Source: Spirodela intermedia (Eukaryota; Streptophyta; Magnoliopsida; Alismatales; Araceae). Taken from it: a stretch of DNA of 64,000 bases. Position 1 is the first letter of the stretch; the number at the start of each line of letters is the position of its first letter. Position numbers and translations under genes: made by a program. Under the pieces are notes generated by a model that saw only the letters and a program-made list of their open reading frames with translations, had not been told where the DNA came from and did not search any database. Below, in pieces: positions 40,651 to 55,300 of the stretch. Where the stretch lies: contig LR746281.1 of assembly GCA_902729315.2 (NCBI GenBank), forward strand, positions 1,183,001-1,247,000, in the 5' to 3' direction.

Positions 40651-42841
40651 AATAGTGAAGACATGAGTCTTCTATGACAGGGGACGAGCTATTCCATGTT
40701 TATAAAGGTGTGAATTTAATTATCTAAGCCGTGGCTGCTTTATATAATTTCCAGAATGTGGCTGTTTTGGAGAAGCATGCGGACTATCTCTTCGTAGATT
40801 GCATTTGGCTGTGATACTGAATTAATTATTTCCATGTGTGTCGCTGTGAAACCTTCCCGTTATCCTGTCATTATTCATGGTTATGATCCCCGATTTCTAT
40901 GTTTATATCTTTATCTTTTATAAATCCTCGAGTTTAAATCATTGTTTAGGGTATCTTTTATTTTCATCTCAAATTGTGAGTGATCAATCTTTTACTGGGC
41001 TCCCAAAAATATTTGGGTTCGTGGCCTTCCTTGAGATATTTGCAAAAAGTGTGTGATGCATAGCTGCCCTAGTTTCCTGACAGCTTGCCCTAGTCTTTTA
41101 TTTCTTGAAAGAAGGAAATATCGGATGAAATTCAGATTCTAAGTCACGTGGGTTCTTCTTAGTTTTCCGTTTGGATGGTTTTTGGCCATATTTTCTGGTT
41201 CATTATCTGAAATCCCATTCAAATGATCCCTTTTATACAGGAAATCGTGTCGCCTTAAAATTATGATAGCTGTTTATTTGTAGTTTGTTAATATATATAT
41301 AGATATACATAATTGTGTTTCTGGGTTGTGAATAGCTTCGTATAGTTGGTTAGAAATATCAATTCTTCATCAAGCAGGAATTCTTATGAACCACATCTTG
41401 CAACATCCTTCAACAAAAACCAAGTTATAAATGTTTTTTATGAGGTGTGGGCCATTTTTTCAGAGGCTGAAATAGTGAAGTGTGCATGGGATCTCTGGGG
41501 GAGAAAAGCTGTCTTTCACGTGATAATGCAAGATCACCCCCTATCAAAGACCCATAGAATTGATACCAAAAAAATTGCTCCTACAATAATTCATCCGACC
41601 TCCGATCAACACAAGGTCTCTCCAATTAATAATTTTGGTGAACACGGAGCTCTCTTTCAGCTGATCACTGAAACTCTCTCTCATCTGAGCCTAGGGAGGA
41701 ACTTGGGTCTGATGAGAAATATGTTTGGAGGATCTTCCTCTACTGGTGTCCATCGTCCTCTAAATGGCTCAGTCGAATCCCATTAGTTGAGAAATGTCCT
41801 TAGATGGCAACCAGTGGGTATGAGGGATTGCAGATATTATCCATAAAAAAATACGCATGGAATTTCCTTTGAATTGTCATCTGCAGCCCTCTGTGACTTT
41901 CGACATATTATGTTCATGCTTGTCACAAGAAGGTAGTTGTCTCATTGAAAATGTTCATTCTGGTTAGGAGAGGCCTCCAGGCCCAATCAAACTTCACTGG
42001 AAGATACCTTTCGGGTGCTTTTTGTCACAGTTCTCTCATGGAGATTAATGACTAGATCACTGAAGAATCCTTTGCGATTCTTAAAAAACCTTCTTGTTCT
42101 TCCTCCATCAGACTTTGGGATGCGAGTTCGGAGGTGTGCCACCAGAAATAGTGCTTGAAGCTACCACCTTACCAACCATTTTTTGCATACAGTGAAAACC
42201 AATATAGCTACAACTGTCCCAGTACCATTACCCTCTCATCACACCGCTCATCTGAAACAGATATATCGAAAACGGTGTCAGCACCTTTATTTTTGGACTG
42301 CCTTGTGGACCTTATAATTGGGTGTCATTCAGACACTATAGACTGATTATGCCACCAACCCCAAATACGGTTGAATAGTGACTGAGCTGCTGGTTCCGCA
42401 CTAAAACCTCCTCCAGTTCTTGTTCTGTATTTCCTTGTCACACCCACTCCACTATGGTTCTTCATTTCCTAGCTTGTACCCACAATTATTTGCCCAAAAA
42501 ATATCACTAAAAGATCTTCAGAAGCATCAGACCGATTCCATCGGCAGCTTTACTTCGTCACCAAGTCTTTTCCCATTTGATTAGATTGAATCATTCCTCT
42601 TCATTCCTTCCATTCTTCCTGAAGAACGAGCCTTTGATGCGCTCTATTCTTTATCCATATAATGTGTCCGGGGTTTTAAGCATAGATGAGGCATGGGTTT
42701 GCTGGCTAGTTCTTGGGCTTTCCATCGTTCATTCTTCCGCTTGGATTTTGCTGGAAAATCTAATTCCAACACCCATTGGCTATCTAAAAGTGGGAAGCCT
42801 GAGTTGTTTGACTAGGAATTCCGTAATTGTATCCATCTCCC

Positions 42842-43118
42842 TTGCTGGTCCAAAAGGGCTCTGTATCATCATCCATTGAGCAAGCTAGTTAGCAGGTTTC
42901 CAGCCTTTGAGTTTCCCTCCGACGACCTGATGAGCTGACTATTACCCAACTCAACTTTTAATTTTTTTTAGAAAAAATGTTGACTTTAACTCGGTTGCTG
43001 GTCCAAAAATGGCTCTGTATCATCATCCATTGAGCAAGCTAGTGAGCGGGTTTCCAGCCTTGGTGTCTCCCTCCGACGACCTGATGAGCTGATTATTACC
43101 CAACTCTGACTTTAATTA
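42842..43118. repeat. Direct repeat pair of about 120 bp, period 153 bp
   Basis: TTGCTGGTCCAAAA..GGCTCTGTATCATC..CCATTGAGCAAGCTAGT..CCCTCCGACGACCTGATGAGC occurs at 42842-42960 and again at 42995-43118 with few differences. The spacer is T- and A-rich. Confidence 0.9.
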
Positions 43119-43371
43119 TATATATATTTATCTATTTATTGATGATCCTCTGGGCTTTTACAGAGGTATATTTTTTTCCAACGGAGATCTTCACCACCAT
43201 CCTCAGGTCAGACTTCTCAGCGAGCTGGTCCAGCAGGGCTCTAGGTCAACCTCTTCTTCATCTTCCCCTGATGATGAACCCGGTGCACGACATGATGAAT
43301 AAGAGTTGCAGTGTTTCAAGGCAATGGGCCTTCCGCGCCTGAACCTATACTCCATGTATGCGCCAAATCGG

Positions 43372-43372
<1 letters not shown>

Positions 43373-43414
<42 letters not shown>
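43373..43414. repeat. (CT)n microsatellite
   Basis: About 21 CT units, followed by TTCTCACTCACTCACTCA. Confidence 0.97.
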
Positions 43415-43419
<5 letters not shown>

Positions 43420-43689
43420 ACTCACTCACTCACTTTGTGAGTTGGTCAGAAGTGAGGCCTTTGGCTTGGCCAGATGGGCCCGGATTGAACCCGCTTTGGG
43501 TGGCATGCGGCGGTCGAGCTCAGCCAGATCAACCGATTAACAATGAGGTGGGTTCCTATTGTTAAGTTGTTTGGCTGCGATGTGCTTGTAACTGGTATCA
43601 AAAGGAAGGAAGATTCATCTGAAGCTGGTCCGAATTTCAGTGGATTCCCGCCAATAATACTCTACCTTCCTTCATTAATATCTTCATAT

Positions 43690-43691
<2 letters not shown>

Positions 43692-43733
<42 letters not shown>
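43692..43733. repeat. (GA)n microsatellite
   Basis: About 21 GA units, complementary in sequence type to the CT tract 280 bp to the left. Confidence 0.97.
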
Positions 43734-43736
<3 letters not shown>

Positions 43737-44507
43737 GATTACACTGCATCACAGATCAAAGGTTAGCCGCTATACACTGCGAATTCGATTCTCCCTTGCG
43801 TTTAGTCAATCAGAAGAACCTAACTTGGATTCTGAGATCAAGAACAAGCGAATGCACGAGCACGCAGAGTTACCCGAATTAGGAAGATTATATACCCAAC
43901 GAAGCCCATGATTCAATCGAAACTGGTCCCAATATGAGATGCTCTCCTTCGAGCCAGATTCTTTATTCCATAAAATCAATCAGAATAACCCATCTTGGAT
44001 TTTTTTTTAAAAAGGAACATGTATAATAAATAAATTCATCGATTATCATGGATGCTCGCTCATCTGAAGATGAATAGACCTGCCCGGATTGAGATGGTCA
44101 GCATACAATCCACCTGATGAGCAGAGAACGGCGAGAGGGTCAACGGGTACTCTGAATAATCACAGAAGACCCACGAATTCCCAGCCAGCTGACGGCGCAC
44201 AAGGAGCTCCACATTGACCCAATGAGCAGCATGCAATAGAAATCATCTCCTTCCGAGTGTACACGAAAATCCAAATCTGTTTATTACCTTCAAAAGAGGA
44301 AAAAGCAGCTCGACCCAGGCCTTCTGCAGGAGGCTATGAACAGGGTGGTGTTTCGTATAGGGAAAGACAATCTAGGACCCTTCAGTGAGACAAAACCAAG
44401 CAATACCTGGTTCAAAGCAATTTGAGACCAAGGAGCAAGCAGAAGGAAAGAACGAGAAAAGAATGATGGAACACGGCAGATGTATAAAACATGAGGTCTC
44501 ACTGGTG

Positions 44508-46237
44508 CTAGAACGCACTCCATTTGCTGGAATCTCGCTTCGAATCACTGCTTTCCAGAGCTTTAAACGGCGCGGTGTAGCCAAAAGGATCTGAATCATC
44601 GAACCCGAAGCCTTGACTTTGGTCCGAGGTGCTGCGAATAGAGTCAAACCTCGCAAAAGTCTCGCGCTGTGAGAACAACCCGCTATTGGTCGTGCTGAAG
44701 GAATCGAACCGGCCGAAGGCATCGAAGGCGTTGTTGGACTCGGGTCCTTCGCTGAAATGCGGTGAGGAGCTGTAGCTCAACTGCGGGGTTCCAGGGACCG
44801 AGTCTGCGAATATGGTGGCCTTCTCTCTCCGCCCATATTCACTGCCGGCAGCTGGAGACCCTGTTCTTATTGGGTTCAGGCCAAAGTCTCCAGTCTCAAA
44901 GAAGGAATCCCGTCTGCTGCCATTGTAAGATTCCTGCATCGGTGGGTTTGTGACGGAGAATCATTCGCAAGAATGCTTCTACCAACACACAACATGAGGC
45001 TTTGGAGCCGAAGGAGATGATCGAAGAACTAGGGTTACCTTGGTGCTGAAGTCTGAAACAGAGTCACCGTCGTTGCTCATATCGAAAGCTGCGCCCCAGG
45101 ATGTATCGTCAGCGAAATTTCCCATGGAGTTTGTGGATCCATCACGAACATGGTCCCTGCAGATATAATAACCCATATCTTTGAGATAAAAGAAAGCAGA
45201 AGTATGACTGATACAGGCGCAAGTTTGTGAGGCCGTGAGGTATGACGAAAAAGGAAAGGGAAGGGGAGCAATCCGAGCCAGAGGAGAGGAAAATAGAGTA
45301 AATCGGAGAAAAAAAATGCATATTATTTGCTCTAGTAGTGACGCTGAAGACATTGAGAGGGCAAAGAAGGATTCAAGGAGATAGCTCATCTCCAAGGATT
45401 TTGCTAAATAAATATACTTGCTGGGGAGATAAGTGGCCATGGAAAGCAAGGTGCTGTATTATCTCAGAGGAAATATGTGATAGATCTTCTTCAAGATGTT
45501 GGCGTACTTCATGCAAAAACTGAAGGCCCTCCTCTTATGGAAGGAAGCCCTGCCCTACCGGTTTGAAAATGATGAGGATTTCATCTTGCTAAACTTGTAT
45601 ATCTGACGACGACTAAACAATCATATTACATTTGTCGTTCAAGATGATTAGTCAGTTCATGGAGAAACCCTACGCATGATTCTGACATTGTTGTGGGAAT
45701 CTGGAGATACGAGAAGGGTTCTCAAAGCAAAGGTCTCCAACGCTGAAAACAAGGAAGATATGAGCATCATGGCTTTTCTTATGCTAACTATGCCAGGTTG
45801 AATATTAATGTAGATGCTGCCCTGACCCAGTAGTCTTTTTGATAAGCAAGAAAAAGACTAGTAAAACAATATCAAGTGTGGAAGACTCGTATTGAGAATT
45901 AATGTCGTTAGAATCTCTCGGCTATAATTCTTAGTATCGAATGTAAAAAGACAGTCAATATGAACTATGCCAAGCGAATTGCCGTCTTTATTGCCGTCAA
46001 TATAATCTTTCATAAAAGAATTAAATGTCTTGGAAGTAAACCTTCATTTTATAAGGGAAGATGTGGGATATAAAAGCTTTGAGCCACTTACACAAGATCA
46101 GAATGTCAAACTGCAGATATATTAACAAGGCTAATTTGTCTAGAAGGTATTCGATCTTATATAACAAGCTTGATATGATCAATCAGAGTTGAAGTGCTTC
46201 AAGTAATGTCCCTGCCATCACCCAGCCCATAGTCCTT

Positions 46238-46322
<85 letters not shown>

Positions 46323-49300
46323 CTCTGCGGAGTTTACACTCAATTACGCTCGTCCACATTCTATTATTCCGATTTGAAGTAGCAAGTATTTATTCAGAGT
46401 AAAAGAGAAACTATTTTTTTACCACAAGCAGTAACAGTTCATGAAAAAAAGTATCTGAACGAGGAACAAATAACTCAAACAGACGACCAAAAAGGATACA
46501 TTAGATTTTTTTGATAAATCTAATAATATAATCAAAGATGAAGTAACTAATTTCGTGATCACGCAGGGAAGTAGAAAACAGGTACTCAGAATACCTTGGA
46601 CTTTCAACAGCTCGGGGTGAAGCATCATGCACATCAAAATGTGCAGAAGGGAATTCCTGAAATTGACTACCAGAAGGATATTCAATTGAACCATCTTCAC
46701 TCTGAGCATAAGCAGATTTATTGTCGGATGCCCGCTTATTAAAACTTGAAGGTTTTTCCATGTCAGCATTTGTAGAGGAAGTGACAGAAGAAACGTCATC
46801 CATTGAACTTTTTCCTATCCAAGCTGAGGGGTGCTTAGTATTTGAGTAGTTATCCTGCTCCTTAGCAAGTGAAAAACCTGAATGCGGCAGGAAATGCTCA
46901 TAAAATAGGAAGCGTAAAAATTATGATGAAAATGAAATCCAAGCAATGGAACACACAAATTCATAATCCAGATCAAGCATCATGAAAGCTAGCGAAAGCA
47001 TTTATACAATAATGCGCATGATCACAGGTGAGAAGACTTTGGTTCTACATTTCAACATGACATCAATCACAGTATGACCATGCATTTCTTGGTTACCTCA
47101 GATAGAAAAATACGATGTATTACAAATGTGTTAAGCAATATCAGATAAAGTGAGATAAAAATAAGCAGAACATGCATTCAACATGTCAGGTATAAATGTT
47201 TTCGAGGAAGATATTCAGTAAAGGCCCTAAAAAAGAAAGGAATACATCACTTTCTCCAACATATCCCACCTTCATCTTCGAATTTATCCCAATCTTCATC
47301 CCACTCAGTCGCTCCTTCTTGCACACCAAGTTCCCAACCTCAAAGAATGTGAAAAATTAAATGTGAGACAAAAAGGCATAATTGAACAGCGAATAAAAGA
47401 AAAAAACAATGACGGGTATCTCATGAATTATGCATCTTCATGAGACATCATTAAGAAACTGTGAGAAAGTAACAGCTATTCATTCAAATGCTTTGCTTGA
47501 ACATTATGACTAATGCTTTCATATCAAAGTGAAGGCCTATAGCAAAATATGACAAAAACAAAAAAATGTTTAAAGATATTGGGCCCACCCAAATACTATC
47601 AGCAGTTATTTTTTAATTAAAGATGCATACAATTCTCGCCTCCATACACATGCATTGACATTCAGATAAAAACTTCCGTGCACATATACTGACTAAACCC
47701 AGGTCCAAGCTACATAATAGGCAATAACACTACAACATCTTTTGCTCATATGCATGCGTGCACCTGCCTATGCAATATTCCACGATATTTAGGATTAAAG
47801 TCAGCACCAACACTATTTAATATACCGTAAGGTGAAGCTTTTAATTGGCTGAGACACAAAATTGGACAAAAGATTTTATCTGTGTATGAAATCCGTCAAT
47901 GCATGCTTAGCCAAGACCCAATGGCAAAATACGAGGTGACCTTCGTGAACAGAACAGGAAAAAAAATCGTGTTATTCAGGCTTCATCCAAGGACTCATTG
48001 GAGATCCATAAATATTTGTACGGCATAGCAAACCTCCTCAAACAAGGAATACAATCTGTATGTGTGTAGAGAGCCATTCATGGGTATTTGTTTGTATAAC
48101 ACAGATATTTATGTATATGTATCATATAAAATGATAATGTCTTTGTATACATAGAACTTTAGGACAGATTTTTCCGACTGAAGAATGAAAATTTAACAGC
48201 AAAGACAGGAGAGGCCCAACTAAAATTATTGCATCCCTAGTTAAGTGCAGGAAAACCCTCGTGTTTCACAGGTTTCATAAGGTAATAACAATTTTCCGAA
48301 CCAATTACCAGAATGATGGTGTTCATTTAAGAAGCTAATTTATGACAACTTCAGATGCAGCATTAACCTTCTAAAATTTTCCAAAACATTATAAAAGTAC
48401 AAGCTCCGAATGCAACAGATACAGAACACTACGTATACTTTAGGAATTTGCATATTTTTGAAAATGAAGATACCAAATGGAAGCTCGACTATTCCAGTTG
48501 ACTTGATGTCTAAGGCATGCTTCTTGCATCGCTCATTCAAAGCTTTCAATAGTCCCTCAAGATCAGCATGAATCCGATCGGCACGAACCTATAATTTTAC
48601 AATTCAATGATTTATAAACACCTGTATTATTTTATCCTCCAAATGGGGGAAAAAAACAGAGAAACAAGTGCACCTGAAGTAAGCCATCTGCGCTTCCTCC
48701 TTTCTCCATAGTGGTGATTGCATGATGTAGCTCCGATTTTCTTTGCTACATATACATTACGAAAAATTAGTTTATCCAAAGGCAGCAGAGTTGAAATTTA
48801 CTGCAGCAGCTACCTGAGTATCACGGAAAGCTGCCTCTTCGATTGTTAGTTTTGAAGCCAAATCGCCAACTTGCTTGTACTTCTCGTCATATTTTTTCGC
48901 GACGAACTCAACCTGAAAGTTTGTATGTTACTGTGTAGTCTGTCTCGACAGGAAAACTTGCACATTGTACAAACAATATTCTTCGCGTTGTAGTACAGGA
49001 TACTTAAAATTAAAGGAACTCATCTCTGAAGAAATGCAAACTTAAGAGAAAATTACAGACATTTAAAATGTGAAATACTCCCTCTACCATGTGCAGGACT
49101 CGATGATCAGTTCATTTTTATAGTGAAGGTTATTCTGCGCTGACCTCTTGTTTAAAACATTCCTGCCCCATCTGAGAAATGAATAGTCATATATAGAACA
49201 ACTGCTGTCCAAAAAAAAAAATGATAACTCTCCCTCAGAGGAATAAATGGGCTATTCCCGTTCTATCTCATCCATCTAGCCACAATATTTGTTCCTTATT

Positions 49301-52300
49301 GTCACAAGCACCTTTGAATCTAGAGATGATGTTTGTCAGTGTTCTCGTTTGTCCTCACACAGCTTATTATTTACCCCAAAGACTATTTGTCCGTTTCCTG
49401 GGGCATTGAAAATTCCACCTTGTACATGGATCAAATTCCAATCATCAACGCGTAAGTTATGTATCTTTTGACATTAGAAATTCGCGTGAAGCAAGAGTGG
49501 GTGCAGGTCCTGGAAAAACCAGTCGTCATATAGAACCATACCCAAGAAAAACTATTGCCAACTGATCATATGGACTGCACATGTACTGTGTTTGGCTCTA
49601 TTCTCAACTTCAAGATAACTCCAAGCCCAACACAGTCAAGAAAACTAGGATACCTATTCAAGTTCAAAAGTTGATTACATAACAAATACTTGATTATAGC
49701 ACATGTTTGTCATCTGACTGAACTTCCAACTATCTATTACAAGGAAAAAAATCATTAAACATAGCATGTTCAATCCCGCAGAGAGACTCAAAACACAAAA
49801 AAGAACGAAAGATTTGAACTATGGTTTCTTTATGAACAAGTCTATTTTCAATATAGGAGAAAAAAATAAAACTAAAAGAGAAACAAAAAATATTAGTAAA
49901 AACAGCAACATCACAGTTGGATATAAATGAGCAAAGCAATATATCAACTTCAAATGACGTTGCATCGAATGACAAACTCGTTCCATTATTCTTATGATGT
50001 AACTAAACATAGAAACAATCCATTTATTTATGCACAAGCCACAGGAAAAGTCGAGATCAAAACGTATGCTCCCAAGTAGTTGTCATGTTAGGACTCCAAC
50101 ATAAAAGTGAAAAGAAAATGCAAAGTACAGGTAAAAAAAAGAAAAAATGGCTGAAACTCCATTGTTTATGCCTGTTTTCATCAGAGAAAACATTTAAACA
50201 CCAATAGATGCCTAGGCAATGTTTTGCTTCCATTCCATCGAGAAAGGACAACAGAGTAAACTGACTGAATACAGCACTAGAAGATGAGGGAGAGAAAACT
50301 TAAACGAGGAATGTGAAGGTCAATATTCATTGCTTTAAAAAAGCAGTACCTCACGTTTATCTGCTGAAGCCTTTTCAGTGATCTCATTCAGCTTATTATC
50401 ACACTTGCTTTTATACAGTACCTAGAACAGAAAGGATTAATTACAAACCAATACAGACATGGCATGATCAAACTGAATGAAACAATTTACCACATAAATG
50501 TATGGTAATAGCATTCCAATGGCTTGTAATATAATCAACATTGTAAATATTTATTTTATTGTTGTAAATGGAGAAAAAAACCTCGTCACGAAGAACAGAG
50601 GGGAGAACAGCAGAAACTGTCTCAAGATTCATTCGACTCTAACCCCCATTATATAAGGAGTAACAATACACAACTTTTGCCAAAACACTCTCAAATAATT
50701 ACACTATTTCCCTACGACCTAGAACTTCCAACATCTATCAATACATGGCCAGCCTAGAACATGCTCAAAAAGCACAGAGGCTTTTCAATAGTGTTTTAGC
50801 CCGCAAGCAGACTAACACCAACCTTCGATTTAGTATGCAAGAGTCACCCAAGATCAGCAAGGAGAGGCTTCTCCATAGAAAACGCCTTAAATCCTAGCTG
50901 CTATTAGTTGCCCAATAATAAGGGAACCAACCAAATAAAGAGCACAGTAATCTTTCATAAATTGAAACTTATACTAAACGTAAGAAAAGAAGGAAGAAAA
51001 GAAAAAAACGTGAAAGAGAAAAAAAGAGCATGATAAAATAAAATATACTAAACATCCAATTATGTATACATATACTTTTAACTTATATACATATGAATGT
51101 ATGTTAAAATTATAAGAAAGCATACAAAACATGTATATATGTACGCATGTATGTACGAAATACATGATAATAAAATTATAAGAATGGAATTATTTGATTT
51201 ATTTTAAAGAAATATATTATATTATGCCATACATCTTTACGTAGTTTATTTTTTAAATGTTTTTAACATATATAATAAAAAAAATTAACTTAATTTAGTT
51301 CTTAAAGTGTTTGATAGGAGATAGCATGCATCATATCTGGCCGAACACGCTGTGCAAATGGCCAGAATGCTTTCTGAAGAATGTGAATTTGCATTGGGCT
51401 GCTCATGCAAGTGAAAACAGAAGTTTACTTATTGCTCAGGAGGTACCTTGAATAACGTGCACAAAGTCAAAATTAAGCAAGTATTACGATACAGCTAAAC
51501 AAATATCAGAAATATAAACTGAACTAGTCTACTATATGTACTAAACATGAGTTGGCTAGATTGACTGCTCCAAGTTGGAAACATCCAAAAAAAAAGGTTC
51601 AGCGTTTTACATCATTATCGAAAGTATGAGTCAGAACAAGACCAGTACTCATTTTTGGGAGAATTGAATAACTTTAGCCTTATTCAAAGTATCCAATAAG
51701 TTCCAAACAATATATCTCAGGAAGAAGAAAAGAAAGCAAAGTAAATGATGAAAAGGAAAAGTAGAAAAGAGAGAAGGAACACTGCATTCTTTGAACTCAT
51801 CTACCAGAGAAAAGAAAAGAAAGGAGTGGAAGCAGAGACTAGATGGAAGAAGAAGAAAACACGCTCTGATACAGATTTGTTAGAGAAAAAGTCCACCATG
51901 GACTCGTGGAAACCCAGCCTGAGGAGCCAGAACCACCTTCCTCTATTATACACACTGCCTGACGATGGCCTATCTTGCTTCTTTATGTCATCTCCTCTGA
52001 CTCTGGTTTTCTATCAACCTTACTGAGAAAATGTTTAGTAGCACCCCTTTTATCAAAACCCAAACCAAACTCAATAATAAGTTTCCTAATTACCACAAAA
52101 AATCATCTTCACTTCTGCCAATGATCCTCCGTGCTCGTGAAAATCAAATATATAATTATCTAACCCCATATCGCTATATTTCAAAGTTATAACAAGATGC
52201 ATCGATAAAAAATAAGAAGCACCAGTCACCATCTGAATGATACTAGGATTCTGAGTTCCTTGAATGCAGTATTTCAGATTGCGGTTGTAAATAATTTCAG

Positions 52301-55300
52301 CACAAGAATGTTGCTTTCAAAAGTTGAAATTTAGTGAACTTAGTAAATCAATAGCATTTATTAAAGAATTGTCATTGGCTTCATTTTCATGACTAATGAA
52401 TATACCGCATCCAAAAAAAGTTCCACATTAAAACATGACTCACAAGTTCTTGCATCTTGCTACGATAAAAGTTTATCTTCTCTTTCGAGTCCAGTATCTC
52501 CTTCTCTAGCTCCTGCATCTTTTGTTTGAAGAGGGATAAGAGATCAGAAAATGAGTGTACCATGAGTGCAGGAGATCAGAAAAGTAGTAAACCACAGCAT
52601 GACACATGTATCATCTAATCACTGCAGAGAAAAATTGAGTAACTTGCCACTGTCATTCAGTGCAAGCCCGGCAACTCAATGATCCAAGTCACACAGAACC
52701 CTCTTATTTTCTAAGTGTAGAAAAGAGAATTCATGACTACTGAACAGAAAGACAGATACACGAAGCAGCAGGACAAAACCTTCTCGTTGGGATCTGTTTC
52801 CTCTTGAAAATTCAAATTAGGACCATTCTGATCTTCTTTCCTAAGATGGCCAGCAAGGTGTTCCCCCGACACTGGACCACTTAGGTTTTTTTGTGCTGAC
52901 AGCAATCCAGCATTAATCTGCTGAGGAGCTAGAACTTGTGCCTGTGGCCTGAATCCAGCAGCAGGAAGCACAGGGCGCATCCCAGGCATCATCATTTGGT
53001 GTGACAGACCTAACAGACGAGAAGTATTGTGCATGTGAGATCCATGGAGGTGATCGACAGAAAGTGGTACCCAAAACTTTGGCTGACAGGAATTAGGGTG
53101 CATGCAAGATTCATGGAGATAACTAGACAGAAACAGATACCAAAGGACTCGATTCGTTGCTTATTCTTTTACTCAGCGAGATGAATATTGTTATAAATTA
53201 ATTACCAGGGGTCGGCTGCCAAGCTGGAGGAGCACTTGTTGCTTGCAACAATATCTCATCAAACTTAATACTGTTGGGTAGCACAGCTGGAAGAGGATAC
53301 CCTTCTCGATGGCGTTCCATTAGATACAGAGCAATAACAAACTCTCTATGAGAAAGCATGCTATCATTGTCCTGATCAGACAAGTCCCAAACCTGCTTTA
53401 AGACCTCTGGACATGATAGACAAACACCAAATCCGAGCGTCAAGCTCAAGATGTAAACACAGAAAACGAAAACAAAATAGATGAAAAAGAACCATATACA
53501 AGGTATCTATGCTGACAAACAAAAGAGAAAATAAGGCATCAAAGAGTAAAGGTAACACTTAATGCAAAAAAAATATTCAGATTTTCAAAAAAAATATTAA
53601 TAAGAATGTTCTGGATGTTCGATAATACACTTATATGAAAATAAAACCTAAAGCTAAAAAATTGAAGGCACAAATGAAAGACAATTACGGTTGAAGTGAA
53701 TGATCTATAAGGCGTATTCCGAAAGGCTTGATTATCATCAGATAATTGTTGAAATGGACAAACAGACAGTGATATAGGTGTCTTATGTCTGATAAGTATT
53801 TCGTCCCATTGGTTTGCACATTTCCCTTCTAGGGTATGTCCTAGGGCTGTACAGTTCTAACAAAATAAGCATGAACTTCCATCTGTTGTAAAACAAGATC
53901 TACCTCTTGGAAGCTTCCAACTCAGGAACAGATTACGTGCCTGTTCACCAGTGATTTTTCCATCTTTGTCCGTGTCTACTTCCACAAAGACTTTACTATA
54001 CTTCTGAACATCAGTTTGAGAAAATCTTGGCCAAGGGCGTCCAGAAGAGATAGAAGATAGGCCAGCATGCGCTGAAGTGCTTTGGGCAGGTTCATTTTGT
54101 CTTTGTTTAACTAGCAATTGAGTCCCAGGAAGCTGACTACCGCCATGGGGTACAGTTGAACTGCTCTGAGTCTGAAGATTTTGCACTGGTCTAAATGAAG
54201 TCTGCATTCCTGAATTCATGGACCCCATGAGAGATGGAGTAGGAGCATTGCTGGAACCATCTTGCTTTGGCTGAGATACTGCAGTAAAAACATCAGCCCC
54301 AAAAACGGAGTTAAACCCATTTCCTGAAGTAACCACCGTTTTTGAATCCGTCACGGAAGGTTGAATTGATTGGCGACTATCCAGTGCCTGTGGTTGAAGA
54401 GATAAGGTATCTGCATATGTTCCCACTGCTCTAGGAGCGGCAGAAGTTTTCAAACCAGAAAGTGCTGATCCGAATCCATCTTTCATGACTGAAGCAGCTG
54501 AGCCTTGTGAAACCTGTAAAGGTCCTCCTACTGAAGTTCCTCCCGTCCTGCCACTAGGCCAGTCAGTCAATATGTTAGGGTTGTTTGAGAGTGGACGACG
54601 TGGACCTGCTGTAGCCACGCCTCCCCCAGCAATACCTTGGCCAATCAATGGACGATAAGAGACTGCAGAAGTAGCTTGATTTGGTCTCAAGTATTGACCT
54701 TCTGAGGGGAAAACTTGCTGGCTCACATTAGCATTTGAAAGTACTTGAGGCCCCCTGAACCCCGGATTCTGAGGTGAGGCTGATGGCATTATGCCAATTT
54801 GATTCCCAGGGGTTGCCATTACAGAAGCAGTATTTATCTGTGGTGGAGGAATTTGAGCAGAAACTGGGCCTTCTAAGGCAGCCTTAACGATTTCTGGCGT
54901 TAGTTCTTGCCCACGTTGTGAAACTGTCACCAATCTCAATGCATTGTAGAACTCTTTTCGACCAAGGAAACCAGTTTTGTTTGAATCACAGTACATCCAT
55001 ATCTGCAATCATCCAGAGAGACAGGAAGGGGTGGATTTTAAAATAAAAGCAAATACTGCAAATAAGAGAGCGAAATAGAAAATCCCAAAATGCCCCATGT
55101 CAAATGTAATCATATATGCAGACAGATCCTAATCTTGAAAATCAATCCACAAAAGTAGATTTCCAAACTGATAACATCAGGATAATTTATAGTTACCATC
55201 AAAAAAGGAAAAAAAATTAATACGATGCGGCAATGACCAATTTTATTTCTAAAGGCCAGATGAGGAGAATAGTTCAATGTGTCCATCTAGATTTTCAGAA

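Larger units (their letters stand above)
40651..44507. other. Intergenic interval between CHMP1 and EH/Pan1; direct repeat and microsatellites
   Basis: 40651 to about 40930 is likely the CHMP1 3' UTR. 41340-42900 has scattered frames on the plus strand (for example 41346-41786, 146 codons) that match no family I know and look like degenerate repeat DNA. A direct repeat lies at 42842-42960 and 42995-43118. At 43132-43250 the minus strand reads a protein-like stretch (LLDQLAEKSDLRMVVKISVG) that I cannot place. (CT)n lies at 43373-43414 and (GA)n at 43692-43733. Confidence 0.45.

Noticed and set aside
41346-41786. Plus-strand 146-codon frame in the CHMP1-EH interval
   Set aside because: No recognisable family and atypical composition. 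Neighbouring sequence is repeat-like, so chance or a dead element is more likely than a gene.
44691-44715. tRNA B-box-like GAATCGAACC
   Set aside because: It lies inside the last EH/Pan1 coding exon, with no A-box or cloverleaf around it.
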